DNA of 11,839 bases from Rhodoplanes sp049284695 (GCA_049284695.1 JBAPYK010000425.1:1-11839), one strand, 5' to 3'; positions 1-6,880 are shown, counted from the first letter of the stretch. Numbers and translations are program-made. Notes: generated from the letters alone by a model not told the origin.

Positions 1-908
1 CTGATGCGGGAACCCACTGGCAGTCGCGCCACGGCGAGATCCAGGTCGACACGTTCCGCCTGGCGGGCCCGTCGGTCACGCTGGCTCAAGCCTTCGAGCA
101 GCAGAAGAAAGAGCCGCGCCAGCGCAAGGTCGACTACGGCGTGCTGCGCGGCGACTTCTTCGTGGTGTCCGGGCTGCAGGGCCTGAAGAAATTCTACGTG
201 CGCGCCCACGAGAAGGATCACGAGATCCGCGGCGTGACCGTGCTTTACGACCAGGCCACGGAAGGGATCATGGACCCGGTGCTCATCGCGATGTCGAATT
301 CGTTCGAGGCGTTCCCGACGAGCCTGGTTGGCGGCGGCGAATTGAAGCGAAAGGTCCAATATGCGAGCGGCGCCGTGGTCGGCGCGGCCGGCGACGTGGT
401 GACCGATGCGCGTGCCGTCGCGGAATGCGATTTTATTGTCGTGCCCGGCCTCGGCCGCGCCGAGAAGGCCGCCGAGCACAACGGCCTCGCCTTGTTGCAT
501 TTGTATGGCGCGCGCGGCGCTGCACCGCTTCCGCTCGCGAGCGACGCCGCCCAGCGGGGCGAGGTCGTCCTGGTCGGGGTCGCCGACCCGCAGACACAGG
601 ACGGGCGCAACGCGGCGTCAACCGTGAAAGCCGGACTGGGCGCCGACGGCGTCTCGATCGCGCCGGCGCCGGGCCCGGGCTTTGCCGGCGCAGCCGCGCT
701 CGACCCCGACGGCCGGCTGGTCGGCATCGTCGCCTCGCGACCCCGCATTGTGGCGGGGCCGACTTCCACGGGGCCAGGGGCGGCCCTCATCCCGGCCGCG
801 TCGGTCAAGGCGCTGCTTGCCAAGCAAGGGAGCGTTCCGGCGTCCGGCCGTGCGGGCCTCGAAGCCGCGAAATCAGCCGTCGTGCGCGTGATCTGCGTGC
901 GGGAGTGA
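1..908 (+). CDS. C-terminal part of a trypsin/HtrA-like protein, probable pseudoprotease (5' end outside window)
   Basis: The frame is open from the window edge (first full codon at 3) to a TGA at 906-908, so about 301 residues are visible and the start lies upstream. The first ~115 visible residues hold an N-terminal-type domain with FFVVSG, KKFYVRA and an IMDPV..AMSNSFEAFP segment. I recall this arrangement in rhizobial proteins annotated as serine proteases, ahead of the protease fold. The rest reads like a trypsin/HtrA fold: VQYASGAVVG, a VVT.A.AV..C segment, a LALLHL strand, GEVVLVGVADP and DPDGRLVGIV. The catalytic positions do not fit. The expected His (VVTNAHVV) is Arg at 411-413, the expected Asp (DLALL) is Gly at 483-485, and the expected Ser (GNSGGPL) is Ala at 684-686. 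I infer a non-catalytic binding or scaffold role. Any signal peptide is out of view. Confidence 0.7.
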   Translation, partial: DAGTHWQSRHGEIQVDTFRLAGPSVTLAQAFEQQKKEPRQRKVDYGVLRGDFFVVSGLQGLKKFYVRAHEKDHEIRGVTVLYDQATEGIMDPVLIAMSNSFEAFPTSLVGGGELKRKVQYASGAVVGAAGDVVTDARAVAECDFIVVPGLGRAEKAAEHNGLALLHLYGARGAAPLPLASDAAQRGEVVLVGVADPQTQDGRNAASTVKAGLGADGVSIAPAPGPGFAGAAALDPDGRLVGIVASRPRIVAGPTSTGPGAALIPAASVKALLAKQGSVPASGRAGLEAAKSAVVRVICVRE

Positions 909-910
909 GG

Positions 911-931
911 CCTCTCCCCTCGCCGGAGAGG
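911..931. terminator. Short GC-rich hairpin after the protease-like gene, possible terminator
   Basis: CCTCTCC (911-917) and GGAGAGG (925-931) form a 7-bp stem with a 7-base loop, beginning three bases after the stop codon at 906-908. There is no T-run after it, so a classic intrinsic terminator is not shown. It may act as a 3' mRNA-stabilising stem or weak terminator, or be a copy of a CCTCTCC..GGAGAGG-type intergenic palindrome. The rest of the gap to hisZ (932-1036) shows no gene and no clear promoter. Confidence 0.4.
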
Positions 932-1036
932 GTATCTGCTCGGCTGGAAGCAGCCGACGCGCGGCCCGCAGGCAGTGAAAGCCGCCCGAAGTCGTGCTAC
1001 AGGCTGGCGCGAAACGAGATTCGCCCGGCAAGGCGC

Positions 1037-2179
1037 ATGACGCAGGCGACCAATACCGCTGATAACGGCCGCGCGGAGGCGCTGCTCGCCTCCTATGAGC
1101 GGGCGGGCTATGCGCGCGTCCGCCCGAAAATCCTGCAGCCTGCGGAGCCGTTTCTTGCGCTTTCGGGCGAGGACATCCGCCGCCGCATGTATCTCGTCAA
1201 CGGCGGCGCGGGCCGTGAATTCTGTCTGCGGCCGGACCTCACGATTCCGGTGGCGCTCGACTATCTCGCCTCGGAAGCCGCCGGGCGCCCTGCGAGCTTC
1301 TGCTATCTCGGCCCCGTCTTCCGCCAGCGCGGCGAAGCCTGCGGCGAATTCGTACAGGCCGGCGTCGAGTCGTTCGGGCGCGACGACAAGGCTGCTGCCG
1401 ACGCCGAGTCGCTCGCGCTCGCGCTCGAAGCGACCGCCCATTACGGCCTCGCCGCACCCGAGATCAGAATGGGCGATGTCGGATTGTTTGCGGCGCTGAT
1501 CGAGGCGCTCGGCCTTCCCCCGGTGTGGAAGCGGCGTCTGGTCAAGGATTTCAACCGCAAGGCGCTGCTCGCCGAGGATCTCGATCGTCTCGCCCTTGCC
1601 GGCGCCAAGGAACGCTCGGAGTACCAGGGCGTGCTCGCCGCGTTCGCCAATTCCGACCCGAAGGGTGCGCGGGCGCTTGTCGCCGATCTCTTGTCGATCG
1701 CAGGCATCAGCACGGTGGGCGGCCGTACGGTCGGGGAGATCGCCGACCGTTTCCTCGAACAGGCGGAACTCGGGGCGAGCGCCGCCTTGCCGGGCGAGAC
1801 GCGCGCTTTGATCGAGCGCTTCTTCGCGGTTGCCGGCGAGCCGGACGCAGCAGCCGCCGAGCTATGGAAGCTCGCGGAGGCGGCCGACATCGAACTTGCG
1901 CCGGCGCTTGACCTGTTCGAGAGCCGCACCGGCCTGTTGGCGGCGCGCGGCATCGATGCGCGGCGGATCAAGTTTGCGACGGCTTTCGGCCGCGGCCTCG
2001 ATTACTACACCGGCTTCGTGTTCGAGCTGCATGATCCGCTGGGCCGCGCCGACGGCCAGCTCGTCGCCGGCGGGCGCTACGACGGGTTGTTCGCGCGGCT
2101 TGGCTGCGCCGAGCCGATCCCCGCGGTCGGACTGGCGGCGTGGATCGAACGCCTCGTCGCGATCAGGGGCGGACGATGA
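1037..2179 (+). CDS. hisZ: ATP phosphoribosyltransferase regulatory subunit HisZ
   Basis: The protein is 380 residues and resembles the catalytic core of histidyl-tRNA synthetase without its anticodon-binding domain, which is the hallmark of HisZ. Visible motifs are a class-II motif-2-like stretch, FCYLGPVFRQRGEACGEF (about 88-105), then QAGVESFG, and near the C-terminus FGRGLDYYTG (317-326) and GGRYDGL (345-351). In known systems HisZ has no aminoacylation role. It binds HisG to form a hetero-octamer that makes phosphoribosyl-ATP from ATP and PRPP and is inhibited by histidine. The ATG at 1037 is chosen because the homology begins soon after it and a short AAGG (1030-1033) precedes it. The frame stays open far upstream (to 425), but that stretch lies over the previous gene and is Arg-rich shadow. 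The stop overlaps the hisG start (ATGA), implying translational coupling. Confidence 0.93.
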   Translation: MTQATNTADNGRAEALLASYERAGYARVRPKILQPAEPFLALSGEDIRRRMYLVNGGAGREFCLRPDLTIPVALDYLASEAAGRPASFCYLGPVFRQRGEACGEFVQAGVESFGRDDKAAADAESLALALEATAHYGLAAPEIRMGDVGLFAALIEALGLPPVWKRRLVKDFNRKALLAEDLDRLALAGAKERSEYQGVLAAFANSDPKGARALVADLLSIAGISTVGGRTVGEIADRFLEQAELGASAALPGETRALIERFFAVAGEPDAAAAELWKLAEAADIELAPALDLFESRTGLLAARGIDARRIKFATAFGRGLDYYTGFVFELHDPLGRADGQLVAGGRYDGLFARLGCAEPIPAVGLAAWIERLVAIRGGR

Positions 2180-3144
2180 GCGCCTTCGTCATCGCCGTGC
2201 CGGCCAAGGGCCGGTTGATGGAGAATACGGAGAGGTATTTCGCCCGCGCCGGGCTCGCGCTGATCAAGCCGCGCGGCGCGCGTGAGTATCGCGGTGCGAT
2301 CGCGGGCCTGCCCGGCATCGAAGTCGCGTTCCTGTCGGCGCAGGAGATCGCCCAGCAGCTCGCGACAGGCGCGGTCCATTTCGGCATCACCGGCGAGGAT
2401 TTGGTGCGTGAGACGATCGCACAGGCGGACGACCGCGTGGTGCTGGTCGAGCCGCTCGGCTTCGGCTTCGCCAATGTGGTCGTCGCCGTGCCGCAGGCCT
2501 GGATCGACGTGCGCAGCATGGCGGACCTCGATGACGTCGCCACGGCGTTCCGCCTCAAGCGCGACCGCCGCATGCGGGTCGCCACCAAATACGTCAATCT
2601 GACGCGCGGCTTCTTCGCCGAACACGGGATCGTCGACTACCACATCGTCGAGAGCACGGGCGCGACCGAAGGCGCGCCGGCCGCCGGCACCGCCGAACTG
2701 ATCGTCGATATCACCACGACCGGAACGACGCTTGCCGCCAACGGCCTCAAGGTGATCGAGGACGGCGTGATCCTTCGCTCGCAGGCCAATCTCGTCGCCG
2801 CGCGCGCGGCTGTATGGGGCGTTGGCGAGCGCGAGACGGCCCGGCTTGTGCTCGACCGCATCGCCGCCTATGCCCGCGCCGCCGCCTTTCGCGAGCTGCG
2901 CACGCGCTTTCCCGCCTGCAACGATGCGCTGCTCGCCGCCGCAAAGGAAAAATTCGGCGTCGAAACCCCGTTCGGCGGTCCGACCTCCTCCGGCATGCTG
3001 ACGTTGCATTGTCCGCCAGGCGAAGTGCATGCGCTCGCGACCTTTCTGCGCGAGCATGGCGCGTCGACCGTCGTCGTCGGCGAACTCGATTACGTGTTCG
3101 CGCGCGAGAACCCGCTCTACGCGAAACTGGAAGCGGCGTTGTAG
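2176..3144 (+). CDS. hisG: ATP phosphoribosyltransferase HisG, C-terminally extended
   Basis: This is the catalytic subunit for the first step of histidine synthesis: ATP + PRPP to 1-(5-phosphoribosyl)-ATP + PPi, in the cytoplasm. The N-terminus has the AVPAKGRLMENT substrate-binding region. The PRPP loop is ELIVDITTTGTTL (174-186), followed by LILR-like and SQANLVA segments typical of HisG. The ATG at 2176 overlaps the hisZ stop by four bases. At 322 residues it is much longer than the ~210-230 residues of short HisG proteins that work with HisZ. About 95 residues follow the catalytic domain, including a beta-alpha-beta-like stretch (SGMLTLHCPPGEV, then an ASTVVVGELDYVF strand) that may be an ACT-like regulatory domain or a clade-specific extension. 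The stop is TAG at 3142-3144. Confidence 0.93.
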   Translation: MSAFVIAVPAKGRLMENTERYFARAGLALIKPRGAREYRGAIAGLPGIEVAFLSAQEIAQQLATGAVHFGITGEDLVRETIAQADDRVVLVEPLGFGFANVVVAVPQAWIDVRSMADLDDVATAFRLKRDRRMRVATKYVNLTRGFFAEHGIVDYHIVESTGATEGAPAAGTAELIVDITTTGTTLAANGLKVIEDGVILRSQANLVAARAAVWGVGERETARLVLDRIAAYARAAAFRELRTRFPACNDALLAAAKEKFGVETPFGGPTSSGMLTLHCPPGEVHALATFLREHGASTVVVGELDYVFARENPLYAKLEAAL

Positions 3145-3156
3145 TTTTGCCAATGC

Positions 3157-3257
3157 GTCATTCCGGGTCGAGCGAATGCGAGGCCCGGCCTCAAAAACCC
3201 CTGCCTGATGAAGATGGATTCCGGGCTCGCGGGCGTCTGCCCGCGCCCCGGAATGAC
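3157..3257. repeat. Intergenic palindromic element between convergent hisG and gtrA, also a likely terminator
   Basis: GTCATTCCGGG (3157-3167) and its exact reverse complement CCCGGAATGAC (3247-3257) bound a ~101-bp element. Its right half is itself a strong hairpin: ATTCCGGG (3218-3225) pairs with CCCGGAAT (3247-3254), and CGCGGGC (3228-3234) pairs with GCCCGCG (3239-3245) around a 4-base loop. I recall GTCATTCCGGG..GCGAATGCGAG..CCCGGAAT elements as dispersed intergenic repeats in Bradyrhizobium-type genomes. Copy number cannot be seen here. Placed between converging genes, it could stop transcription from both sides. Confidence 0.65.
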
Positions 3258-3268
3258 TCATGTGCGCA

Positions 3269-3802
3269 TCAGGCCGAGGCATCCGGCCGTTTTGCCCGGA
3301 ACACCACGAAGTACGACATCGAGAAGTTCACAACGAAGCTCACCAGGATGGCGCACCCCTTCGCTGCCCAGACCGGCAGAACCTGGGCGACGAGGACGAG
3401 CGTGGCCGTATTGGCGATGACGCCGAGCACGCCGGATGCGGCAAACGCCACGTAGGCTTTGAACTTCAGCTTGCGGCCCGACTCGGCGGCGAACGTGATG
3501 GTCGAGTTCATCACATAGGAGAAGGTCATCGCCACCAGCCACGCGGTCACGTTGGCGGCGACCAGCGCGAGGTCTTCCGCGGCGCCGCAACGACACAGAC
3601 CCGCGGCCGCAGCGAACAATCGGATCAAGGGCGCGGAGCTGGTAATATAGGCGTAAACGACAAAGAACACGGTCGCATCGACCGCCGTATTGATGAGGCC
3701 GATCAATGCGAAGCTGACCGCCTTGCGCATGACGCCCACCCGCTTCTGCAAGACGGGCGCGGCACGCGACAGGAGGCCCGCGGGCTGGGGTCGTTCGGTC
3801 AT
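3269..3802 (-). CDS. GtrA-family inner-membrane protein, putative lipid-linked sugar flippase
   Basis: The protein is 177 residues with four predicted membrane segments (about 30-52, 78-104, 114-139, 143-168), the GtrA topology. The FALIGLINTAVD opening resembles the family's FxxVGxxNTxxD signature, and FSYVMNSTITF matches the usual NYxxNRxxxF position. GtrA proteins are thought to move undecaprenyl-phosphate-linked sugars across the inner membrane or to assist their glycosyltransferase. The ATG at 3802 is chosen because the 54 codons upstream are Pro/Ala/Arg-rich and run into the divergent glycosyltransferase gene. A stretch between segments 1 and 2 (about 55-77, with CRC at 70-72) is longer than usual for the family. 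It is divergent from the GT2 gene with a 119-bp gap. The ribosome-binding GAGG lies inside a predicted hairpin. Confidence 0.8.
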   Translation of the reverse strand: MTERPQPAGLLSRAAPVLQKRVGVMRKAVSFALIGLINTAVDATVFFVVYAYITSSAPLIRLFAAAAGLCRCGAAEDLALVAANVTAWLVAMTFSYVMNSTITFAAESGRKLKFKAYVAFAASGVLGVIANTATLVLVAQVLPVWAAKGCAILVSFVVNFSMSYFVVFRAKRPDASA

Positions 3803-3803
3803 G

Positions 3804-3842
3804 GGCCTCGGCTTATCACGTCTGACCGGTGCGACCGAGGCC
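3804..3842. promoter_or_regulatory. 8-bp inverted repeat in the gtrA/GT2 divergent region, possible operator or RNA hairpin
   Basis: GGCCTCGG (3804-3811) and CCGAGGCC (3835-3842) are exact reverse complements separated by 23 bases. Read as gtrA mRNA (minus strand), the 3' arm CCGAGGCC contains the only GAGG near the start and ends one base before the ATG, so the stem would cover the ribosome-binding site. It could equally be a DNA operator for two divergent promoters. No confident -35/-10 pair was found in 3803-3921. Confidence 0.35.
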
Positions 3843-3921
3843 AAAGGCGTTGCGGGCGCTGGCGCTGGTTGCCCCGGCGCAGGGGTTGCGCTCGCCTGCG
3901 CGGAACGGCAAGACTCACCCG

Positions 3922-4980
3922 ATGACCTCGCTCGAGCCAACGGCCGGACCGGCGTCCGGCGCATCCGCGCTTGCGCCGCAAGCCGCCGCCGGCTTGTCGA
4001 TCGTTGTTCCGGTGTTCAATGAGGCCGCCGGCCTGCCGCAGCTCCATCGTTCGCTCGCCGAAGTGGCGCGCGCGATGCGGCGGCGATGGGGTCTCGCCTG
4101 CGAGGTTGTGTATGTCGACGACGGCAGCCGCGATCAATCGCTCGCCACCGCCAACGCGCTTCCCGCCGACGAGCTCGACGTGCAGGTCGTCGCGCTATCG
4201 CGCAATTTCGGCAAAGAGGCGGCGCTGCTCGCCGGCCTCGACTTCGCGCGGCGCGGCGCGGTTCTATTTATGGATGCCGACGGCCAGCATCCGCCCGACC
4301 TGATCGAAACATTGGTCGGCCACTGGCTCGACGACGGCTACGACGTCGTCTTCACCGCGAAAGCGCATCGCGAGAACGAATCCGCGCTCCGGCGGCTGGG
4401 CGTGAAGGCCTTCTATGCGCTGATCAATTGGGGTGCGCGGCAGAAAATTCCGGAAGACGCCGGCGATTTCCGGCTGCTTTCCCCGCGCGCCGCCGCGGCG
4501 CTGCGCCGGCTTCCCGAGCGCAACCGCTTCTTCAAGGGGCTCGCGAGCTGGATCGGCTTTCGCCAATTGCGGGTCGACTACGAGCCGGCCGAGCGCCAAC
4601 ACGGGCGCACGACTTGGAACGCGACGACGCTGATCGGGCTGTCGATCGAGGGCATCACGTCGTTTTCGGTCGCGCCGCTGCGGATTGCGAGCCTGCTTGG
4701 TCTTGTTCTCGCGGCGAGCGCGCTGATTTTCGGGGTGCAGATGGTGTTCGAGGCGCTGTTCTACGGCGTCTCAGTTCCCGGCTATCCATCGGTCGTGGTG
4801 GGGCTGATGGTGCTTGGCGGCGTGCAACTCGTCATGATCGGGGTGATGGGCGAATACATCGCCAAGATCCTGTCGGAAACCAAAGCGCGGCCGGTCTATC
4901 TGGTCGCCGAGCACAACGTGAAGCAGGCGAACCCGGCCGTCTCCACCGCACCGGAGACGGCGCAATCGGCTGCGGAGTGA
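3922..4980 (+). CDS. Polyprenyl-phosphate glycosyltransferase, GT2 family (GtrB/FlmF2/DPM1-like)
   Basis: The protein has 352 residues. A GT-A domain (about 25-235) shows LSIVVPVFNE (25-34), YVDDGSRD (64-71) for nucleotide-sugar binding, SRNFGKEAALLAGLD (93-107), the metal-binding FMDADGQHPPDL (116-127), DAGDFRLL (179-186) and ERNRFFKGLASWIGF (199-213). Two C-terminal membrane segments (about 254-282 and 289-312) and a GEYIAKI..E.KARPVY end match undecaprenyl-phosphate sugar transferases. Such enzymes move a sugar from a nucleotide sugar to undecaprenyl phosphate on the cytoplasmic face. The sugar cannot be read from the sequence. The ATG at 3922 leaves a 24-residue lead. An in-frame GTG at 3829 would add 31 unconserved residues. 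No strong Shine-Dalgarno is visible. The deacetylase gene begins 4 bases after its stop. Confidence 0.88.
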   Translation: MTSLEPTAGPASGASALAPQAAAGLSIVVPVFNEAAGLPQLHRSLAEVARAMRRRWGLACEVVYVDDGSRDQSLATANALPADELDVQVVALSRNFGKEAALLAGLDFARRGAVLFMDADGQHPPDLIETLVGHWLDDGYDVVFTAKAHRENESALRRLGVKAFYALINWGARQKIPEDAGDFRLLSPRAAAALRRLPERNRFFKGLASWIGFRQLRVDYEPAERQHGRTTWNATTLIGLSIEGITSFSVAPLRIASLLGLVLAASALIFGVQMVFEALFYGVSVPGYPSVVVGLMVLGGVQLVMIGVMGEYIAKILSETKARPVYLVAEHNVKQANPAVSTAPETAQSAAE

Positions 4981-4984
4981 CTTG

Positions 4985-5890
4985 GTGACCGAGGACGCGC
5001 AGAGCCTTTCCGCCGGAAGTACCGATCAGGCCGCAAACGCCCCGGCCGCACCGGACTCGCCCACGCGCCGCATCTGGCTTTGCGCCGACGATTACGGCAT
5101 CTCGCCCGGCGTGAGCGAGGCGATCCGCGAGTTGATCACGCGGGGGCGGCTCAATGCGACAAGCGCGATGGTCGTCGCTCCGAGCTTCGGGCCTTCAGTG
5201 GCATTGCAGCTTTCCATGCGCACCGCGAATATGACAGGCGTCGCCATCGGACTGCACCTCACCATGACGGCGCCGTTCCGTCCGCTCACCGCATTCGCGC
5301 CGGTGACCAAGGACGGGACATTCCTTCCCATCTCCGACATGTTCGTCCGCGCCTTCTGGCCGCGATTCGACCGCGCTTTGGTCGCGCGCGAAGTCGAGGC
5401 GCAGATCGAGGCCTTCGTCGCGGCGTTCGGCCGGCCGCCGGATTTCGTCGACGGCCACCACCACGTGCATCTCCTGCCGCGCATCAGCGAAGCCGTCCTT
5501 GCGGCGATCAAGAGGGTGAATCCCGCTGCTTGGGCGCGCCAATGCAGACAGGTCACGCCCCTTGCTGCGAGGCTGCACGACCGCAAGGGCATCGTCATCG
5601 ACCTTCTGAGCCGTCGCTTCCGCGCGCGGGCCCAGACATTCGGCGTGGCCACCAATCCCGCTTTCGCCGGCACCTATCGCTTCCAGGCGGACGCAACCTT
5701 CGCCGGGTTTTTCCCGAACTTCCTCGATGGTCTGCCGGGCGGAAGCGTGGTGATGTGCCATCCCGGCTTCGTCGATACGGAACTCGAGCGGCTGGATTCG
5801 CTGACCACGCTGCGGGAAAAGGAATTCGCCTTTCTTACCAGCGATGAATTTCCCGCGCTGCTCGCCGCGCGCGGCTTTTCCCTGGCGTGA
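4985..5890 (+). CDS. ChbG/YdjC/HpnK-family carbohydrate deacetylase
   Basis: About 301 residues. Motifs of the YdjC-like metal-dependent deacetylase family are present: CADDYG with the paired aspartates (33-38), GLHLTMTAP (89-97), DGHHHVHLLP with the metal-binding histidines (156-165) and VVMCHPGF (about 253-260). Family members remove N-acetyl groups from chito-sugars (ChbG) or from undecaprenyl-linked HexNAc during lipid A modification (Francisella NaxD), and some are linked to hopanoid genes (HpnK). No hopanoid gene is next to it. Its position 4 bases after a polyprenyl-phosphate GT2 gene favours the NaxD-like reading, which is inference. The GTG at 4985 is chosen with GGAG at 4974-4977. 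A TTG at 4982 would add one residue. The first ~28 residues are Ala/Pro-rich and unlikely to be part of the fold. Confidence 0.85.
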   Translation: MTEDAQSLSAGSTDQAANAPAAPDSPTRRIWLCADDYGISPGVSEAIRELITRGRLNATSAMVVAPSFGPSVALQLSMRTANMTGVAIGLHLTMTAPFRPLTAFAPVTKDGTFLPISDMFVRAFWPRFDRALVAREVEAQIEAFVAAFGRPPDFVDGHHHVHLLPRISEAVLAAIKRVNPAAWARQCRQVTPLAARLHDRKGIVIDLLSRRFRARAQTFGVATNPAFAGTYRFQADATFAGFFPNFLDGLPGGSVVMCHPGFVDTELERLDSLTTLREKEFAFLTSDEFPALLAARGFSLA

Positions 5891-5962
5891 CGCGCCGCCC
5901 GCAGGTGCGGCAGGGTGCCTCAGGCCGGCCCCGCCAATGTCATTCTAGCGCCCGAACGCAAC

Positions 5963-5972
5963 CCCCATATAG
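5963..5972 (+). promoter_or_regulatory. CCCCATATA motif resembling a sigma-32 -10 element upstream of the DUF2076 gene
   Basis: CCCCATATAG at 5963-5972 matches the published heat-shock (sigma-32/RpoH) -10 consensus CCCCATnTA. The expected CTTGAA -35 is not clear: the best candidate is CTAG at 5945-5948, at a short distance. The motif is about 100 bases before the DUF2076 start. The rest of 5891-6070 is non-coding as far as I can tell, with only weak GC-rich pairing after the deacetylase stop. Confidence 0.22.
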
Positions 5973-6070
5973 GGGCGTGCGGACGCCGCCATCCGGCGTT
6001 CGGCGCGCATGACGCTGGTCCCGGCCGCCCCTTGCACGCCTTGCCGGAAGGTGCCGATAGGAGAGCTTCC

Positions 6071-6880
6071 ATGACCCCGCAGGAACGTCAGCTCGTCGAC
6101 CAATTATTCGATCGCCTCGCGACGCTCGAGAACGAGCCGCGCGATCCGGACGCCGAGCGCGCAATCCGCGACGGGGTCGCGCGCGCGCCTAACGCGCTCT
6201 ATGCCCTGGTTCAGACCGCGCTCGTCCAGGATGAGGCGTTGCGGCGGGCCAATGCGCGCATCGAAGAGCTCGAAGCCGCGCAAGGCGGGCCGCCTGAGCA
6301 ACAGGGCGGGTTCCTCGACAACCTGCGCAACGCGATGTTCGGCCAGGAGCAAAAGCGCGGCTCGGGCTCGGTCCCGAGCGTTCGACCTGGCGACGCCGCT
6401 CGCCCCGATAATCGCTGGAATTCCGGCCAGGCGATGGGCGTCCCGCCCGGCTATGGGCGCGGACCTGACTCCGGCTGGCAGGGTGGTCCGGCGGCCGGAC
6501 CCTCAGGTGGCGCACCCGCCGGCGCCTTCGGCGGCGGCGGAGGCTCGTTTCTCGGAACGGCGGCGGCGGCGGCGGCCGGCGTGATCGGCGGCTCCTTGCT
6601 GCTCGGCGCCATTCGCAACGTGATGGGGCCGGCGCATGCGGGACAAGGCGCGCTCGATCCCGGCTCGGCCGGGGGTTCGATATCGCCGTGGGGCGGCGAA
6701 GCGGCCGGTGGCGATCTCGCCCGCCAGGCGGGACTCGACGATATCGGAAGCCGGCAGGTGGGCGCGTATGACGACGATAGCCGCGATACGTCCGGCGATC
6801 ACGATGCGGGCCACGACGACGACAGTTCCGATTACGACGATTCGGACACGGATTTCGGCGACGACACCGATTTCGCGTAA
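6071..6880 (+). CDS. DUF2076 family protein with acidic C-terminal tail
   Basis: 269 residues. The N-terminal ~95 residues are the conserved part: MTPQERQLVDQLFDRLATLE at the start, DPDAERAI, an NALYALVQTALVQ segment, then a helical RIEELEAAQ stretch likely to form a coiled coil. This pattern is typical of DUF2076 (COG3416). Residues ~96-160 are Gly/Pro-rich and probably disordered. Residues 161-182 form an Ala-run hydrophobic helix (AAAAAAGVIGGSLLLGAI) that could be a membrane or assembly segment. Residues ~232-269 are mainly Asp with Ser, Gly and Thr. AGGAGAG at 6059-6065 fits the ATG at 6071. The frame stays open to 5915 without homology. Function is unknown; the COG has been named a periplasmic ligand-binding sensor, but I see no signal peptide. 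The acidic tail could bind cations or basic partners. Confidence 0.82.
   Translation: MTPQERQLVDQLFDRLATLENEPRDPDAERAIRDGVARAPNALYALVQTALVQDEALRRANARIEELEAAQGGPPEQQGGFLDNLRNAMFGQEQKRGSGSVPSVRPGDAARPDNRWNSGQAMGVPPGYGRGPDSGWQGGPAAGPSGGAPAGAFGGGGGSFLGTAAAAAAGVIGGSLLLGAIRNVMGPAHAGQGALDPGSAGGSISPWGGEAAGGDLARQAGLDDIGSRQVGAYDDDSRDTSGDHDAGHDDDSSDYDDSDTDFGDDTDFA

Noticed and set aside
425..1036. N-terminal extension of HisZ in the same open frame
   Set aside because: It would overlap the protease-like gene and is Arg-rich with no similarity to HisZ, whose fold begins just after the ATG at 1037.
245..1441. 398-codon minus-strand frame across the protease-like gene and hisZ
   Set aside because: It crosses two genes and their gap and has low-complexity Pro/Ala/Arg composition: a GC-rich shadow.
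2077..3282. 401-codon minus-strand frame opposite hisG
   Set aside because: Opposite a clearly identified HisG and rich in Arg/Ala/Asp/His, with no domain pattern.
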